Positions 40,296-50,206 of a DNA stretch of 64,000 bases are shown here, in pieces. The stretch comes from Paenirhizobium naphthalenivorans (GTDB lineage: Bacteria; Pseudomonadota; Alphaproteobacteria; Rhizobiales; Rhizobiaceae), in contig NZ_BJZP01000002.1 of assembly GCF_007992095.1 (NCBI RefSeq), positions 186,001-250,000 of the forward strand, given 5' to 3'. The position numbers and the translations under genes are program-made. Every line of letters starts with the position of its first letter. Positions within the stretch are counted from its first letter, which is position 1. The notes under the pieces were generated by a model. That model was not told the DNA's origin and did no database searches. It saw only the letters and a list, made by a program, of their open reading frames with translations.

Positions 40296-41012
40296 ATGCG
40301 GCCATCAGGCAGAAAAACCGACCAAATGCGCAAGGTGTCCTTCGAGCGCAATTTCTCCAAGCACGCCGAGGGTTCCTGCCTCGTCAAGTTCGGCGACACC
40401 CATGTGCTGTGCACGGCGAGCCTTGAGGAAAAAACCCCGCCGTGGCTGCGCAACAGCGGCAAGGGCTGGGTCACGGCGGAATACGGCATGCTGCCACGCG
40501 CCACGGGCGACCGTATGAGGCGCGAAGCTGCAGCCGGCAAGCAGAGCGGACGCACCCAGGAAATCCAGAGACTGATCGGCCGCTCACTACGCGCCATCGT
40601 CGATCTAGAGGCGCTCGGCGAGCGCCAGATCACCATCGACTGCGACGTCATCCAGGCCGACGGCGGCACCCGTACGGCGTCGATAACGGGTGCATGGATC
40701 GCGCTGCATGATTGCCTGAAATGGATGGAAGCGCGCAGCATGGTAAAGGTCGAGAAGGTCCTCAAGGACCATGTCGCCGCAATTTCCTGCGGCATCTTCG
40801 CCAACCAGCCGGTCATCGACCTCGACTACCTGGAAGACTCCGCCGCCGAGACCGACGCCAATTTCGTCATGACCGGTTCTGGCGCGATCGTCGAAGTGCA
40901 GGGCACGGCCGAAGGCGCCCCCTTCTCCGAGGAGGAGTTCCTGACGCTGATGCGACTTGCCCGCAATGGTATCGGCGAACTCGTCCAGATGCAGAAACAG
41001 GCATTGCTCTAA
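40296..41012 (+). CDS. rph: Ribonuclease PH
   Basis: A 238-residue phosphorolytic 3'-5' exoribonuclease trimming tRNA 3' ends. Family blocks include [20 protein letters not shown] at the start, [20 protein letters not shown] and the phosphate-site [17 protein letters not shown]. An AGGAG site precedes the ATG. It heads a plus-strand run rph - VOC protein - rdgB - hemW - methyltransferase. Confidence 0.97.
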   Translation: MRPSGRKTDQMRKVSFERNFSKHAEGSCLVKFGDTHVLCTASLEEKTPPWLRNSGKGWVTAEYGMLPRATGDRMRREAAAGKQSGRTQEIQRLIGRSLRAIVDLEALGERQITIDCDVIQADGGTRTASITGAWIALHDCLKWMEARSMVKVEKVLKDHVAAISCGIFANQPVIDLDYLEDSAAETDANFVMTGSGAIVEVQGTAEGAPFSEEEFLTLMRLARNGIGELVQMQKQALL

Positions 41013-41039
41013 GCGAGGCAGCACAGGGGAACAGGAGAA

Positions 41040-41456
41040 GTGACGCAAGTCCTGGAGGGCATCCTTGAGACCGCACTCTACGCCGCCGATCTCAATGCGG
41101 CAGAAGGCTTCTACGGGGGCGTGCTTAACCTCGAAAAAGTGAGCCGCCAAGGCAACCGGCATCTCTTCTATCGCTGCGGTGCCGGCATGCTCCTGATCTT
41201 CAACCCCGCAGAGACGGCGCAACCTGTAGCAGCCGGGGCCCTGCCGGTGCCAAACCATGGCGCCACCGGTCCGGGCCATGCCTGCTTCCGGGTCTGCGGC
41301 GCGGCTCTGGACGGCTTGGTCGAACGGCTGCGTCAGGCGAATGTTACAATCGAAGCGGACTTTCTGTGGCCGAACGGGGCGCGCTCGATCTACTTCCGTG
41401 ACCCGGCCGGCAATAGCCTGGAATGCGCGGAGCCTCGGCTCTGGAACATCGAATAG
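41040..41456 (+). CDS. VOC (glyoxalase/bleomycin-resistance fold) family protein
   Basis: A 138-residue small metalloenzyme-fold protein. Two beta-alpha-beta-beta-beta repeats are visible: [20 protein letters not shown] at the start and [20 protein letters not shown] at the end. The Glu of NSLECAEP and a His (GPGHACFRV) could be metal ligands. The substrate is unknown. It starts at a GTG preceded by AGGAG and lies between rph and rdgB, which suggests co-transcription rather than a shared pathway. Confidence 0.82.
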   Translation: MTQVLEGILETALYAADLNAAEGFYGGVLNLEKVSRQGNRHLFYRCGAGMLLIFNPAETAQPVAAGALPVPNHGATGPGHACFRVCGAALDGLVERLRQANVTIEADFLWPNGARSIYFRDPAGNSLECAEPRLWNIE

Positions 41457-41467
41457 GATTTGACCGC

Positions 41468-42112
41468 ATGCGCAAGCTTGATACCCGCACCATCATCGTC
41501 GCCAGCCATAACGCTGGCAAGATCGCCGAGATCGCCGACCTGATCGGTCCGTTCGGCTTTTCGGCCAAGAGCGCCGCCGAACTAAAATTCGCCGAGCCGG
41601 ACGAAACGGGCACGACCTTCGAGGAGAATGCCGCGATCAAGGCGCTGGCATCTGCCCGCGCCTCCGGCCTGCCGGCGCTCTCTGATGATTCCGGCCTCGT
41701 CGTTGACGCACTCGATGGCGCACCCGGCGTCTATACCGCCAACTGGGCCGAGCTCGAAGACGGTAGCCGTGATTTCGCCATGGCCATGGAGAAGGTCGAA
41801 AAGGCGCTTTCTGAGCAGGGCGCGACGACGCCCGAGCAGCGTAGCGGCCGTTTCGTCAGCGTGCTTTGCCTGGCCTGGCCCGATGGCCACACCGAGTTCT
41901 TCCGCGGTGAAATCGACGGCACGATCGTCTGGCCGCCACGCGGCACCTCCGGTTTCGGCTATGATCCGGTGTTCCAGCCGGAGGGCTTCAAGACTACCTT
42001 CGGCGAGATGACTTCCGAAGAAAAACATGGCTGGAAGCCAGGAGACCCCGAGGCTCTTTCGCACCGGGCCCGTGCCTTCAAGAAGTTCGTCGAAACCTGT
42101 CTGGAGGCCTGA
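41468..42112 (+). CDS. rdgB: XTP/dITP diphosphatase (RdgB/HAM1)
   Basis: A 214-residue house-cleaning pyrophosphatase that removes deaminated purine nucleotides. The nucleotide-binding [10 protein letters not shown] near the N-terminus and the catalytic [20 protein letters not shown] are both present, with the C-terminal [11 protein letters not shown]. The start at 41468 lies 11 nt after the VOC gene. hemW follows after 7 nt, the usual rph-rdgB-hemW series. Confidence 0.95.
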   Translation: MRKLDTRTIIVASHNAGKIAEIADLIGPFGFSAKSAAELKFAEPDETGTTFEENAAIKALASARASGLPALSDDSGLVVDALDGAPGVYTANWAELEDGSRDFAMAMEKVEKALSEQGATTPEQRSGRFVSVLCLAWPDGHTEFFRGEIDGTIVWPPRGTSGFGYDPVFQPEGFKTTFGEMTSEEKHGWKPGDPEALSHRARAFKKFVETCLEA

Positions 42113-42119
42113 GCTGCCG

Positions 42120-43301
42120 ATGCAAGAGGCCTCGCCGCTTCTCCTTCCCGATACCGGCGAACCGGGGTTCGGCGTCTATGTGCATTGGCCCTTCTGCGCG
42201 GCCAAATGCCCATATTGCGACTTCAACAGCCATGTCCGCCATCAGCCGGTCGACCAGCCGCGTTTCGTCTCCGCCTTTCTGCGTGAGATGGAAGAGATGC
42301 GGCAGCTGAGCGGCCCGAAGACCGTCACCAGTATCTTTCTCGGCGGCGGCACGCCGTCGCTGATGGATCCGGCGACCGTCGGCGCGATCCTCGAAGGCAT
42401 CGCCCGCCAATGGCACGTGCCGGACGGTATCGAGATCACCATGGAGGCCAATCCCTCAAGCGTCGAGGCCACCCGCTTTCGTGGCTATCGGTCGGCAGGC
42501 GTGAACCGGGCATCGCTGGGCGTCCAGGCACTCAACGATCCAGACCTGAAGTTCCTCGGCCGCCTGCACGACGTCGAGGACGCGCTGAAAGCGATCCGAC
42601 TGGCGCGCGAAATCTTCCCGCGCATGTCCTTCGACCTGATCTACGCCCGGCCCCACCAGACGGTCGAGGCCTGGGAGAAGGAACTGCGCCTGGCGATCTC
42701 CTACGCTGTTGACCACCTCTCGCTTTACCAACTGACCATCGAGGAAGGGACGGCCTTCTACGGTCTGCATAAGGCCGGGAAGTTCATCGTTCCGGACGAG
42801 GAACAGTCGGCACTGCTCTATGAGGCGACGCAGGAGATCACCGCAAGCGAAGGCCTTCCGGCTTACGAGGTCTCCAACCACGCGCGGCCCGGCGCCGAAA
42901 GTCGCCATAATCTGACCTACTGGCGCTACGGCGACTATGCCGGCATCGGTCCCGGCGCGCATGGCCGGCTGACGCGCGGCCGTGACAAGCTGGCAACCGC
43001 CACTGAGCGCAATCCGGAAGGCTGGCTGGCCGCAGTCGAACGCGACGGCCACGGCATGGTCGAGCGGGAACTGCTGGGATTGGATGAGCAGGCCGACGAA
43101 TTGCTGCTCATGGGGCTTCGACTACGCGAGGGCGTCGATCTCGCCCGCTGGCAGCAGCTTTCCGGCCGAGATCCAGACCCGCTGCGCGAGCAGGCTTTAC
43201 TGGAACACGGATTTATCGAACGGCTGGGCAACTCGCGACTACGCTGCACGCCGAAGGGGATGCTGATCCTCGACGCGGTGGTCGCCGACCTCGCCTGCTA
43301 G
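42120..43301 (+). CDS. hemW: Radical SAM heme chaperone HemW
   Basis: A 393-residue protein once annotated as oxygen-independent coproporphyrinogen oxidase. The radical-SAM motif is CAAKCPYCDFNSH (C-x3-C-x2-C); the fourth residue after the cluster motif pattern CDFNSH is the HemW rather than HemN type. Characterised members insert heme into client proteins and do not oxidise coproporphyrinogen. It starts 7 nt after rdgB. Confidence 0.92.
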   Translation: MQEASPLLLPDTGEPGFGVYVHWPFCAAKCPYCDFNSHVRHQPVDQPRFVSAFLREMEEMRQLSGPKTVTSIFLGGGTPSLMDPATVGAILEGIARQWHVPDGIEITMEANPSSVEATRFRGYRSAGVNRASLGVQALNDPDLKFLGRLHDVEDALKAIRLAREIFPRMSFDLIYARPHQTVEAWEKELRLAISYAVDHLSLYQLTIEEGTAFYGLHKAGKFIVPDEEQSALLYEATQEITASEGLPAYEVSNHARPGAESRHNLTYWRYGDYAGIGPGAHGRLTRGRDKLATATERNPEGWLAAVERDGHGMVERELLGLDEQADELLLMGLRLREGVDLARWQQLSGRDPDPLREQALLEHGFIERLGNSRLRCTPKGMLILDAVVADLAC

Positions 43302-43313
43302 TGATAAGGGGGG

Positions 43314-44057
43314 ATGCGGATGCCGGTCGACGATGCCTTTGCCCGCTACGATATGGCCATCCTCTACGATAGTTTTAACACCCACGGAGTCGATGACGAT
43401 TTTTACCTGGGCCTGAGCACAGCGCCTTGCCGCATCCTGGATCTCGGCTGCGGCACCGGCTCGCTCTCGCTGAGACTAGCCGCGCTCGGCCATTCCGTCA
43501 CCGGGCTCGATCCGGCGCCCGGAATGCTCACCGTCGCCCGCGAAAAGGACAAGGCGGGGCGGGTCCGCTGGATTGCGGGAGATGCCCGCGACTTCGCGCT
43601 CGGCGAGACCTTCAATCTTATCATCATGACCGGCCATGTGTTCCAGGTCTTCCTTGAAGATGAGGAGACGCTCGCCGTGCTTGCCAACGCCCGGAAGCAT
43701 CTCGCACGGGACGGGCAGCTTGTCTTCGAAAGCCGCAATCCGTTTGCTCGGGCATGGGAGTGCTGGACTGCGGAAAAGACCCGGGAACAGACCGATGTTG
43801 CCGGCGTCGGCCCCGTCGAGGTCTTCTATCATGTCAACGGGGTTTGGGACGATCTCGTTCGCTTCGACGCCGTTTTCACCCTGTTGGAGACGGGTGAACA
43901 ACGGATCAGCCCAAGTACGCTGCGCTTTCCAAGCCCGGAAGCCATCGCCAAGCTGCTTACCGAGGCCGGATTTTCGTCCGTCGAATGGATGGGGGACTGG
44001 GTCGGATCGGCATTTGCTCCAGACAGTGCCGAGATCATTGCCATCGCCCGAGCGTGA
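43314..44057 (+). CDS. Class I SAM-dependent methyltransferase, substrate unknown
   Basis: A 247-residue protein with a methyltransferase-25 type fold: motif I ILDLGCGTGSLSLRL, motif II VTGLDPAPGMLTVA and a following GDARDF acidic loop. No feature identifies a substrate. It begins 12 nt after hemW and is probably the last gene of the rph run. It converges on an unrelated methyltransferase gene. Confidence 0.82.
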   Translation: MRMPVDDAFARYDMAILYDSFNTHGVDDDFYLGLSTAPCRILDLGCGTGSLSLRLAALGHSVTGLDPAPGMLTVAREKDKAGRVRWIAGDARDFALGETFNLIIMTGHVFQVFLEDEETLAVLANARKHLARDGQLVFESRNPFARAWECWTAEKTREQTDVAGVGPVEVFYHVNGVWDDLVRFDAVFTLLETGEQRISPSTLRFPSPEAIAKLLTEAGFSSVEWMGDWVGSAFAPDSAEIIAIARA

Positions 44058-44087
44058 GGCCGTAGCCCCGCCGACGATCCACCACGA

Positions 44088-44693
44088 TCAATTGCGAGGC
44101 GGCTTGGGCCTCGCGACGACGTGCAGCCACTCGGTCGCGACGCCGTCAAAGCCGCCGCCGTTGACCTGTTCGATCACTGGCGCCTGGAAGCCTGCCTCCA
44201 AATAGACCCGGCTCAGCCAGCTTGAACCGGGACGGTTGTAATATCGGCCAAGGCTGTCCCGCCCTTCGCGACCGCCGGTCTTGTAGCTCGCATAGAACAA
44301 TCCGGATGGATTTAGCAGCAAGGCGATCTTCGCCAGCACATCTGGAAGTTCCTTGCGCGGTACGTGCAGTAGGCAGGCGCTCGCCCAGATCCCGTCATAC
44401 ATCGCCGCACCGTGGAGATCCTCGAACCGCAGGGTCTCAACCGGCCGGCCGAGACGCCTTTCCGCCTCGCGCGCCATGGCCGGAGAACCGTCGGTTGGGG
44501 TGACGTCGAAGCCGGCGGCGATAAGACGCGCCGCGTCATGGCCTGCGCCGCAGCCAAGTTCGAGCACGGATGCGCCAGGCGGCAGATCCGCCATGAAACG
44601 ATCAAGCCACATGCGCGCCGCGCCCGATGAACGGGCAGCGTAATCCTCGGCGTTACCCTCGTAAAAGTCGACCGACGACCGGACCAATTGCAC
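44088..44693 (-). CDS. Class I SAM-dependent methyltransferase (TehB-like fold), substrate unknown
   Basis: A 201-residue methyltransferase: VLELGCGAGHDAARLIAAGF is the SAM-binding motif I, followed by TPTDGSPAMAREAERR. The start is a GTG at 44693, with no other good start. It lies downstream of dnaA on the same strand but beyond the dnaA terminator, so it is likely expressed separately or by readthrough. Confidence 0.8.
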   Translation of the reverse strand: MQLVRSSVDFYEGNAEDYAARSSGAARMWLDRFMADLPPGASVLELGCGAGHDAARLIAAGFDVTPTDGSPAMAREAERRLGRPVETLRFEDLHGAAMYDGIWASACLLHVPRKELPDVLAKIALLLNPSGLFYASYKTGGREGRDSLGRYYNRPGSSWLSRVYLEAGFQAPVIEQVNGGGFDGVATEWLHVVARPKPPRN

Positions 44694-44707
44694 CTCGCAG
44701 ATTAATT

Positions 44708-44733
44708 GAAGAAGGCCGGCGTTTCCGCCGGCC
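44708..44733 (-). terminator. Intrinsic terminator of dnaA
   Basis: On the minus strand GGCCGGCG-GAAA-CGCCGGCC, an 8-bp stem with a GAAA tetraloop, followed by TTCTTC. It lies directly after the dnaA stop codon. Confidence 0.85.
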
Positions 44734-44738
44734 CCTCA

Positions 44739-46292
44739 TCAGGCGTTATTCTCGTTGATCAGCCGCTTCAGCAGCTCGATCTCGTGGCTGAGTTTGGTAT
44801 CCCCGGACACCAGCTCCTCGATCTTGCGAACGGCATGGAGAACTGTCGTGTGATCGCGGCCGCCGAAGCGTCGGCCGATTTCCGGGAAGGAGCGCGGGGT
44901 CAGGGTCTTTGCCAGATACATGGCAATCTGGCGCGGCTTGACGATCACGCGCGTGCGACGGTTCGACACCAATTCCTGGCGCGAAACATTGTAGTGCCGC
45001 GCGACGATACGCTGGATATCCTCAATGCGGACCCGCTTCTGTTCGGATGCGCCGACCAGATGAGCAAGCAATTCGTCAACCCGTTCGACCGACAGGTTCG
45101 GCTCGAAGGAGCGTCGGAAGATCAGCTGATTGAAGGCGCCTTCCAGATCCCGGCCGCTACTAACAACGCTGCGGGCGACATGCGACAGGATTTCCAGCGG
45201 TATGTCGAGCGAGACATCATCCTTCTTGGCCGCGTCCAGCCGGCTCTTCAGCATTTCGAGGCGCATTTCGTAGTCGGGCGATTCCAGTTCAAGGGCAACA
45301 CCGCCCTGAAGGCGCGAGCGCACCCGCGGATCAAGCGACTCCAGCTCCCACGGCGCACGGTCGGCAGCAACGACAACTTGCTTGGCGCTGTCAAGCAGCA
45401 TGTTGAGCAGATGGCAGAATTCATGCTGGATCATCTTGCCCTGCAGGAACTGCATGTCGTCGATGATCAGAAGGTCGATGTTGCGTAGCGAATCCTTGAG
45501 CGTCAGGGCGTCGTTATCACGAATGGCGGTGGCGAAACGCCACATGAAATATTCGGCGGTCAAATAAACTACGCGGGGCGCCCGCGGGCTCTGGACCGCG
45601 GCATTTGCGATTGCCTGCAACAGGTGTGTCTTGCCGAGGCCGACGGAGGAATGGATGAACAACGGATTGAAGCGAACCGCACCGGCACCGGCCTCGGCGA
45701 TCGTTTTCGCCGCAGCAAGGGCGACGCGATTGGAAGAGCCTTCAACATAGCCTTCAAAGGTGTAACGGCTATCGAGCGGCGAGCCGAAAAGCGGCCCATG
45801 GGGGGCGCTGCGGGCCGGGGCCACATTTCCGGCAGAGGCGGCAAGTTGGCCGATCGGCTGGGCGGACGGCTTGCGGGCGGGCGTAGTCGGGGCGGCATCA
45901 GTGGCGGGACGCTCGTCCGCGGCTGGCGCCTTCAGGTTGCGGCTTGCGCTGCGCACCAAGATCTCGACCTTGAGAATGGCCGGGTCTTCCTGCTGGAAAA
46001 TGGAGGTAATCAGGTCAAGGTAGCGATTGTTGATCCAGGACTTCAAAAAGGTCGTCGGCACAGTCAGACGGACAAGGCTCTTCGACGCAGAATGCAGCTT
46101 CAGACGGCCGAACCAGCTGGCATAGACGTCGGCACCCACCTGCGCCTTCAGCCGCTGACTGACGCGCTCAAACAGCACATCATGTTTCATTTCGGAACCG
46201 TTCCCCGCCGCATCGGAGCACACAGCGCCCCGCGCCGTCTGCGCTTGGTCCCCGTTGCCCAGCGCACCAGCCGTCATTGTATTCATTTGCAT
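44739..46292 (-). CDS. dnaA: Chromosomal replication initiator protein DnaA
   Basis: A 517-residue AAA+ initiator. Domain I begins with [20 protein letters not shown], domain II is a variable Pro/Ala-rich linker, domain III has Walker [10 protein letters not shown] (about residue 218) and Walker [14 protein letters not shown], and domain IV carries the DnaA-box-binding signature [15 protein letters not shown]. The ATG at 46292 has AAGGCGG upstream; an internal ATG at 46190 would also give a plausible domain I. It lies opposite a long intergenic gap toward rpsT. Confidence 0.97.
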   Translation of the reverse strand: MQMNTMTAGALGNGDQAQTARGAVCSDAAGNGSEMKHDVLFERVSQRLKAQVGADVYASWFGRLKLHSASKSLVRLTVPTTFLKSWINNRYLDLITSIFQQEDPAILKVEILVRSASRNLKAPAADERPATDAAPTTPARKPSAQPIGQLAASAGNVAPARSAPHGPLFGSPLDSRYTFEGYVEGSSNRVALAAAKTIAEAGAGAVRFNPLFIHSSVGLGKTHLLQAIANAAVQSPRAPRVVYLTAEYFMWRFATAIRDNDALTLKDSLRNIDLLIIDDMQFLQGKMIQHEFCHLLNMLLDSAKQVVVAADRAPWELESLDPRVRSRLQGGVALELESPDYEMRLEMLKSRLDAAKKDDVSLDIPLEILSHVARSVVSSGRDLEGAFNQLIFRRSFEPNLSVERVDELLAHLVGASEQKRVRIEDIQRIVARHYNVSRQELVSNRRTRVIVKPRQIAMYLAKTLTPRSFPEIGRRFGGRDHTTVLHAVRKIEELVSGDTKLSHEIELLKRLINENNA

Positions 46293-46582
46293 CTTGCCGC
46301 CTTTTCACTTCTCTATCTCATCGGGCGTCGAACGTCCGATGACAAACTTATCCCCGTGCGGTGTGACGGACCGCGCCCACACAGCCGTCATCGCATGACT
46401 TGGCCCAGCCAAAAGACCCCATGCAATGCGAAACGCGGCCGCTACCTCAACAGCGACGAGCATTCCGCGCCTGCACCGCGAACTTTCATCCTCGACATGA
46501 AAGAACTCGGTGTCAGCGAGATCCCTTTCCCTTTCCTCTGCGCCGACTGATCACTGGCGCGTTTGACAAAATCCACCTCAAG

Positions 46583-46924
46583 CGGGAATCGTTAGATTCC
46601 CGGCACAAGACCAAAGATGTCTGAAGAAACGGAATGAGAAAATCCCGCCACAAGTGACTTGAAGCGATCCTGACACGCAATTTGCCAGTTCGGATCACCT
46701 CCGGAGCCTAACTCCGCGCCCCTTGTTGAGAAGTATTAAGGCAGGATCAAAAGTGAAGATCAACTGTGATTTTTACGTCGAATTTGGCTGCGGCCATTGA
46801 CTCATGCGCACTTATCAGACCGTCACAATTGCCGTCTGGAGAATCGCTTTTGAATCAACGAGATTCAATAATGAGCGATGCCGAATGGGCAAAAATGGCC
46901 GAAAAATAAAAAATTGCTTGACTC
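46583..46924. promoter_or_regulatory. Cluster of seven GANTC (CcrM-type methylation) sites upstream of dnaA
   Basis: GANTC pentamers occur at 46586, 46595, 46799, 46841, 46852, 46862 and 46920. Two pairs are arranged as inverted repeats: CGGGAATC-GTTA-GATTCCCG (46583-46602) and TTGAATC-AACGA-GATTCAA (46850-46868). In alphaproteobacteria CcrM methylates GANTC, and methylation state controls cell-cycle promoters including dnaA in Caulobacter. The sites are seen directly; the regulatory role is inference. Confidence 0.6.
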
Positions 46925-47070
46925 AAATCGGGGGGCGCCTGCCGTTAAGTGAAGTCACCCTGATGCGCTAATCCTCCACTAACACATTGATATTAAATAA
47001 TATTTTTTGTCATTTGCCTGACACCGAAATGTCAAACACAACCAGAACCGATATGCCCCCTTGAGCACGC

Positions 47071-47107
47071 AAAGAAAGCCCGGCTTCTCAGCCAGGCTTT
47101 CTAAAAT
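47071..47107 (-). terminator. Intrinsic terminator of rpsT
   Basis: On the minus strand AAAGCC-t-GGC and GCC-g-GGCTTT form a 9-bp stem with one internal mismatch and a 6-nt loop, followed by a pyrimidine-rich stretch. It lies about 25 nt after the rpsT stop. Confidence 0.75.
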
Positions 47108-47128
47108 GTGACAGAAATGCGGCGAAAC

Positions 47129-47395
47129 TTAGATCGCCAGCGCCTTCACGCGGCTCGCCAGACGCGAGATCTTGCGCGAAGCGGTGTTGGCGTGAACCAC
47201 ACCCTTGCTGGCAGCGCGCTGCAGTTCCGGCTGGGCGGCCTTCAGCGCGTCCTTGGCGAGGACAGCATCACCGGAGGCGATGGCTTCTTCAACCTTGCGG
47301 ATGAAGCCGCGAACGCGGGAACGGCGAGCCTTGTTGACTGCGGTACGGCGAGCGATCTTGCGGGTCGCCTTCTTCGCCGAAGTGGTATTGGCCAT
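47129..47395 (-). CDS. rpsT: 30S ribosomal protein S20
   Basis: An 88-residue basic helical protein that binds 16S r[21 protein letters not shown] at the N-terminus and the internal [16 protein letters not shown] are typical. It is flanked by a good promoter and terminator, so it is monocistronic. Its position beside dnaA is conserved in Rhizobiales. Confidence 0.97.
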   Translation of the reverse strand: MANTTSAKKATRKIARRTAVNKARRSRVRGFIRKVEEAIASGDAVLAKDALKAAQPELQRAASKGVVHANTASRKISRLASRVKALAI

Positions 47396-47520
47396 GGATG
47401 CCTCTCTTCGAATTCAAACCAAAATCCGCCATCGCCGCGTCGGGTCCTTGCGACCTGTCATCTCAGCAATTCGGGAGCTATTCTCGGAAAAGCCATCAGC
47501 TTTCCCAACCGTGGGCGGGC

Positions 47521-47549
47521 ATATAGCCGGAAAGCGCAGGGTCGTCAAC
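47521..47549 (-). promoter_or_regulatory. rpsT promoter
   Basis: On the minus strand GTTGAC (47544-47549) and CTATAT (47521-47526) are spaced by exactly 17 nt, one base away from the rhizobial sigma-70 consensus CTTGAC-N17-CTATAT. It would give a leader of about 115-120 nt before rpsT. Confidence 0.7.
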
Positions 47550-47584
47550 GCGCATTTTCAAGGAAATCGCGCGTTGCGAGTCCC

Positions 47585-48358
47585 TTAGCGGTTCTTGAAC
47601 GCCGGTTTGCGCTTGTCGATGAAGGCGGCCATGCCCTCCTTCTGGTCCTCTGTGGCGAAGAGCGAATGGAAAAGACGACGCTCGAAGCGCAACCCCTCGC
47701 TCAGCGTCTGTTCGAAAGCGCGATTGACACTTTCCTTTGCCATCATCACCGCAGCCTGGGAGAAGCCGGCAATCTTCTCGGCCGCCGCGACCGCCTCCTC
47801 GAGCAGGCGCTCCTGATCAACAATGCGCGCCACCAAGCCGGCGCTTTCAGCCTCCTGCGCATCCATCATCCGACCGGTGAGGCAGAGATCCATCGCCTTG
47901 GCCTTGCCAACCGCCCGTGTCAGGCGTTGTGTACCGCCCATGCCGGGAATGACGCCGAGAGTGATTTCCGGCTGGCCGAACTTCGCGGTTTTCGTCGCGA
48001 TAATAAAGTCGCACATCATGGCAAGCTCGCAACCGCCACCGAGGGCGAAGCCGGATACGGCCGCGATCAAGGGCTTTCGGAAACCGGCGATCTCTTCCCA
48101 ACCACAGAAGAAATCACCAAGGAAGACGTCGACGAATTCGAGCGACTGCATTTCCTTGATGTCGGCGCCGGCGGCAAAGGCCTTTTCCGAGCCGGTCAGC
48201 ACGACCGCACCGATCCCGGCATCCGCCTGCAACTCACCGAGCAATTGGCGCATTTCGATCAGTACGGTCGAATTGAGCGCATTGAGCGCCTGCGGGCGAT
48301 TGAGGGTGATGATCGCGACGCGACCGCGGGTCTCCAGCAGAAGGGTTTCATAGGTCAT
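47585..48358 (-). CDS. Enoyl-CoA hydratase
   Basis: A 257-residue crotonase-fold enzyme hydrating 2-enoyl-CoA in fatty-acid or related degradation. Oxyanion-hole elements are [11 protein letters not shown] and [16 protein letters not shown], and the catalytic glutamates fall in GGGCELA and [11 protein letters not shown]. The ATG at 48358 gives the conserved [12 protein letters not shown] start. In Sinorhizobium this position carries fadB1; I leave the symbol open because several crotonases are alike. Confidence 0.92.
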   Translation of the reverse strand: MTYETLLLETRGRVAIITLNRPQALNALNSTVLIEMRQLLGELQADAGIGAVVLTGSEKAFAAGADIKEMQSLEFVDVFLGDFFCGWEEIAGFRKPLIAAVSGFALGGGCELAMMCDFIIATKTAKFGQPEITLGVIPGMGGTQRLTRAVGKAKAMDLCLTGRMMDAQEAESAGLVARIVDQERLLEEAVAAAEKIAGFSQAAVMMAKESVNRAFEQTLSEGLRFERRLFHSLFATEDQKEGMAAFIDKRKPAFKNR

Positions 48359-48383
48359 CGGCAACTCCCGTTTCAAATCATTG

Positions 48384-49280
48384 TTATTTCTGGCAGCGGC
48401 GGCAATAGAATGACGAACGTCCGCCCTGCACCATACGCTCGACCGTACCGCCGCAGCCTGGGGTCCGGCAAGAATCGCCCTCGCGATCGTAGACACTGAA
48501 ACTGTGCTGGAAGTAGCCAAGCGTTCCGTCGGCCTGGATATGGTCACGCAGCGACGAGCCACCGGCCGCGATCGCATCGACGATCACAGCGCGGATCGCC
48601 TCGACCAGCGCTTCGAGCTCCTTCTTCGGCCGGCCGGTGGCCGTCACCAGAGTCGCGACGGCGCGCTTGGGCGACAAATGTGATCGCCATAGCGCCTCGC
48701 ACACATAGATATTGCCGAGCCCGGCGATGACCTTCTGGTCGAGCAGGGCCATCTTCAAGGGTTGCTGCTTGCCGGCGAAGCGCGCCGCAAGATAGGCGGC
48801 ATCGAGCGCATTGCCGACCGGCTCGGGCCCGAGATCGCGAAAGGCCGGGTAGACATCAAGTTCGTTCCGGAATGCCAGATCCATGTAGCCGAAACGGCGT
48901 GGGTCATTATAGATGACGCGCGCCACGCCCCTGCCATACGGTCGCTGCAAATGAAAAATGACGTGATCGTGTTTTTTGTCCTTCGACCGGGCGTGATGAA
49001 ACTCACCCGGCTGGTCGGACTCTTCCCCTTCCTCAATGCGGAACGATCCGGACATTCCGAGATGCGAAATCACCGTCGTTCCATCATCGAGATCGATCAG
49101 CAGATACTTGGCGCGACGGGCGAGACCGACGATCAGCCGACCAGTCAACCGTGCGACGAAATCGCGCGGCAGCGGAAAGCGCAAATCGGGCCTACGCAGC
49201 TCGATCCGTTGCACCATCGCGCCTTCCATGGTCGGCGCCAGCCCTCTTTTGACCGTCTCAACCTCTGGCAATTCCGGCAT
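48384..49280 (-). CDS. mutM: Formamidopyrimidine-DNA glycosylase (Fpg/MutM)
   Basis: A 298-residue base-excision enzyme removing 8-oxoguanine. The catalytic N-terminus [14 protein letters not shown] (Pro1, Glu2 after Met removal), the H2TH region ([14 protein letters not shown]) and the C-terminal zinc finger (CRTPGC then FYCRRC) are intact. The ATG at 49280 is fixed by the requirement for Pro1. It is divergent from ubiE, and the enoyl-CoA hydratase follows after 25 nt. Confidence 0.96.
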   Translation of the reverse strand: MPELPEVETVKRGLAPTMEGAMVQRIELRRPDLRFPLPRDFVARLTGRLIVGLARRAKYLLIDLDDGTTVISHLGMSGSFRIEEGEESDQPGEFHHARSKDKKHDHVIFHLQRPYGRGVARVIYNDPRRFGYMDLAFRNELDVYPAFRDLGPEPVGNALDAAYLAARFAGKQQPLKMALLDQKVIAGLGNIYVCEALWRSHLSPKRAVATLVTATGRPKKELEALVEAIRAVIVDAIAAGGSSLRDHIQADGTLGYFQHSFSVYDREGDSCRTPGCGGTVERMVQGGRSSFYCRRCQK

Positions 49281-49424
49281 TGCACCCCATCTTTCCGTTT
49301 GAATGGCGCCTGAAACGTCTGTAGACCAGCGCGAAAGCTCTCTGGCCAGCCCAGGTCGGAGATAGCGTGCCCAGGGCGTTTTCGCTATGGTCTTTTCGAC
49401 CACATGAGACATTGGAGTGATCAG

Positions 49425-50201
49425 ATGGCCGAGAGCCGCACTTCCGCCGATGGCGGCATGGAAACCTCCTACGGCTTTCGCGAAGTCGCGGAAGGCGAGA
49501 AGCAGGTTCTGGTCAATGAGGTCTTCCACAAGGTCGCCAAGCGCTACGACATCATGAACGACGTCATGTCGGCCGGCCTGCACCGCGTCTGGAAGGATGC
49601 GATGATTGCCGCGCTCAATCCGCGCAAGGATTCGGCCTACAAGGTGCTCGACGTTGCCGGCGGTACGGGCGACATCGCCTTTCGCATCGTCGAAGCCTCC
49701 GGACGGCTGGCGCATGCCACCGTGCTCGACATCAATGGCTCGATGCTCGGCGTCGGCGCCGAGCGGGCCGAAAAAAAGGGGCTCTCGGAAAACCTCACAT
49801 TCGTCGAGGCCAATGCAGAGGAATTGCCGTTCGAGGATAATAGCTTTGACGCCTATACGATCGCCTTCGGCATCCGCAACGTGCCGCGCATCGACGTGGC
49901 GCTAAGCGAGGCGTATCGCGTCCTCAAGCGCGGCGGGCGCCTTCTGGTGCTGGAGTTTTCCGAAGTCGAAATGCCGCTGCTCGACCGTTTCTATGACCAG
50001 TGGTCATTCAAGGCCATTCCGCAGTTCGGCAAAATGATCACCGGCGACGCCGAACCCTACCAGTACCTCGTGGAATCGATCCGGAAATTCCCCAACCAGC
50101 GCGACTTCGCGGCCATGATCGCCAAGGCCGGCTTCTCGCGCGTCACCTTCACCAACTACTCCGGCGGCATCGCGGCGCTTCATTCTGGCTGGAAGCTCTG
50201 A
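49425..50201 (+). CDS. ubiE: Ubiquinone/menaquinone C-methyltransferase UbiE
   Basis: A 258-residue SAM-dependent methyltransferase in ubiquinone synthesis. Motif I is [15 protein letters not shown], and the family signatures [17 protein letters not shown] and [16 protein letters not shown] are present. The ATG at 49425 has TGGAG 7 nt upstream. ubiB follows after 5 nt. Confidence 0.96.
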   Translation: MAESRTSADGGMETSYGFREVAEGEKQVLVNEVFHKVAKRYDIMNDVMSAGLHRVWKDAMIAALNPRKDSAYKVLDVAGGTGDIAFRIVEASGRLAHATVLDINGSMLGVGAERAEKKGLSENLTFVEANAEELPFEDNSFDAYTIAFGIRNVPRIDVALSEAYRVLKRGGRLLVLEFSEVEMPLLDRFYDQWSFKAIPQFGKMITGDAEPYQYLVESIRKFPNQRDFAAMIAKAGFSRVTFTNYSGGIAALHSGWKL

Positions 50202-50206
50202 TCTGC

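Larger units (their letters stand above)
46293..47128. other. 836-nt dnaA-rpsT intergenic region
   Basis: No gene is supported here. It should hold the dnaA promoter and leader. Visible are one DnaA-box-like site (minus strand GGGGATAAG near 46347-46356, 7 of 9 matches), a GANTC cluster (separate entry), an AT-rich stretch at about 46980-47012, and the rpsT terminator at its far end. A possible dnaA promoter on the minus strand is GTTGAT (46757-46762) and CTTAAT (46735-46740), 16 nt apart, which is weak. Confidence 0.6.

Noticed and set aside
46293..47128. Chromosomal origin (oriC) in the dnaA-rpsT gap
   Set aside because: Only one degenerate DnaA box is visible and no array of boxes with a DNA-unwinding element. 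In Sinorhizobium and Caulobacter the origin lies near hemE, not dnaA.
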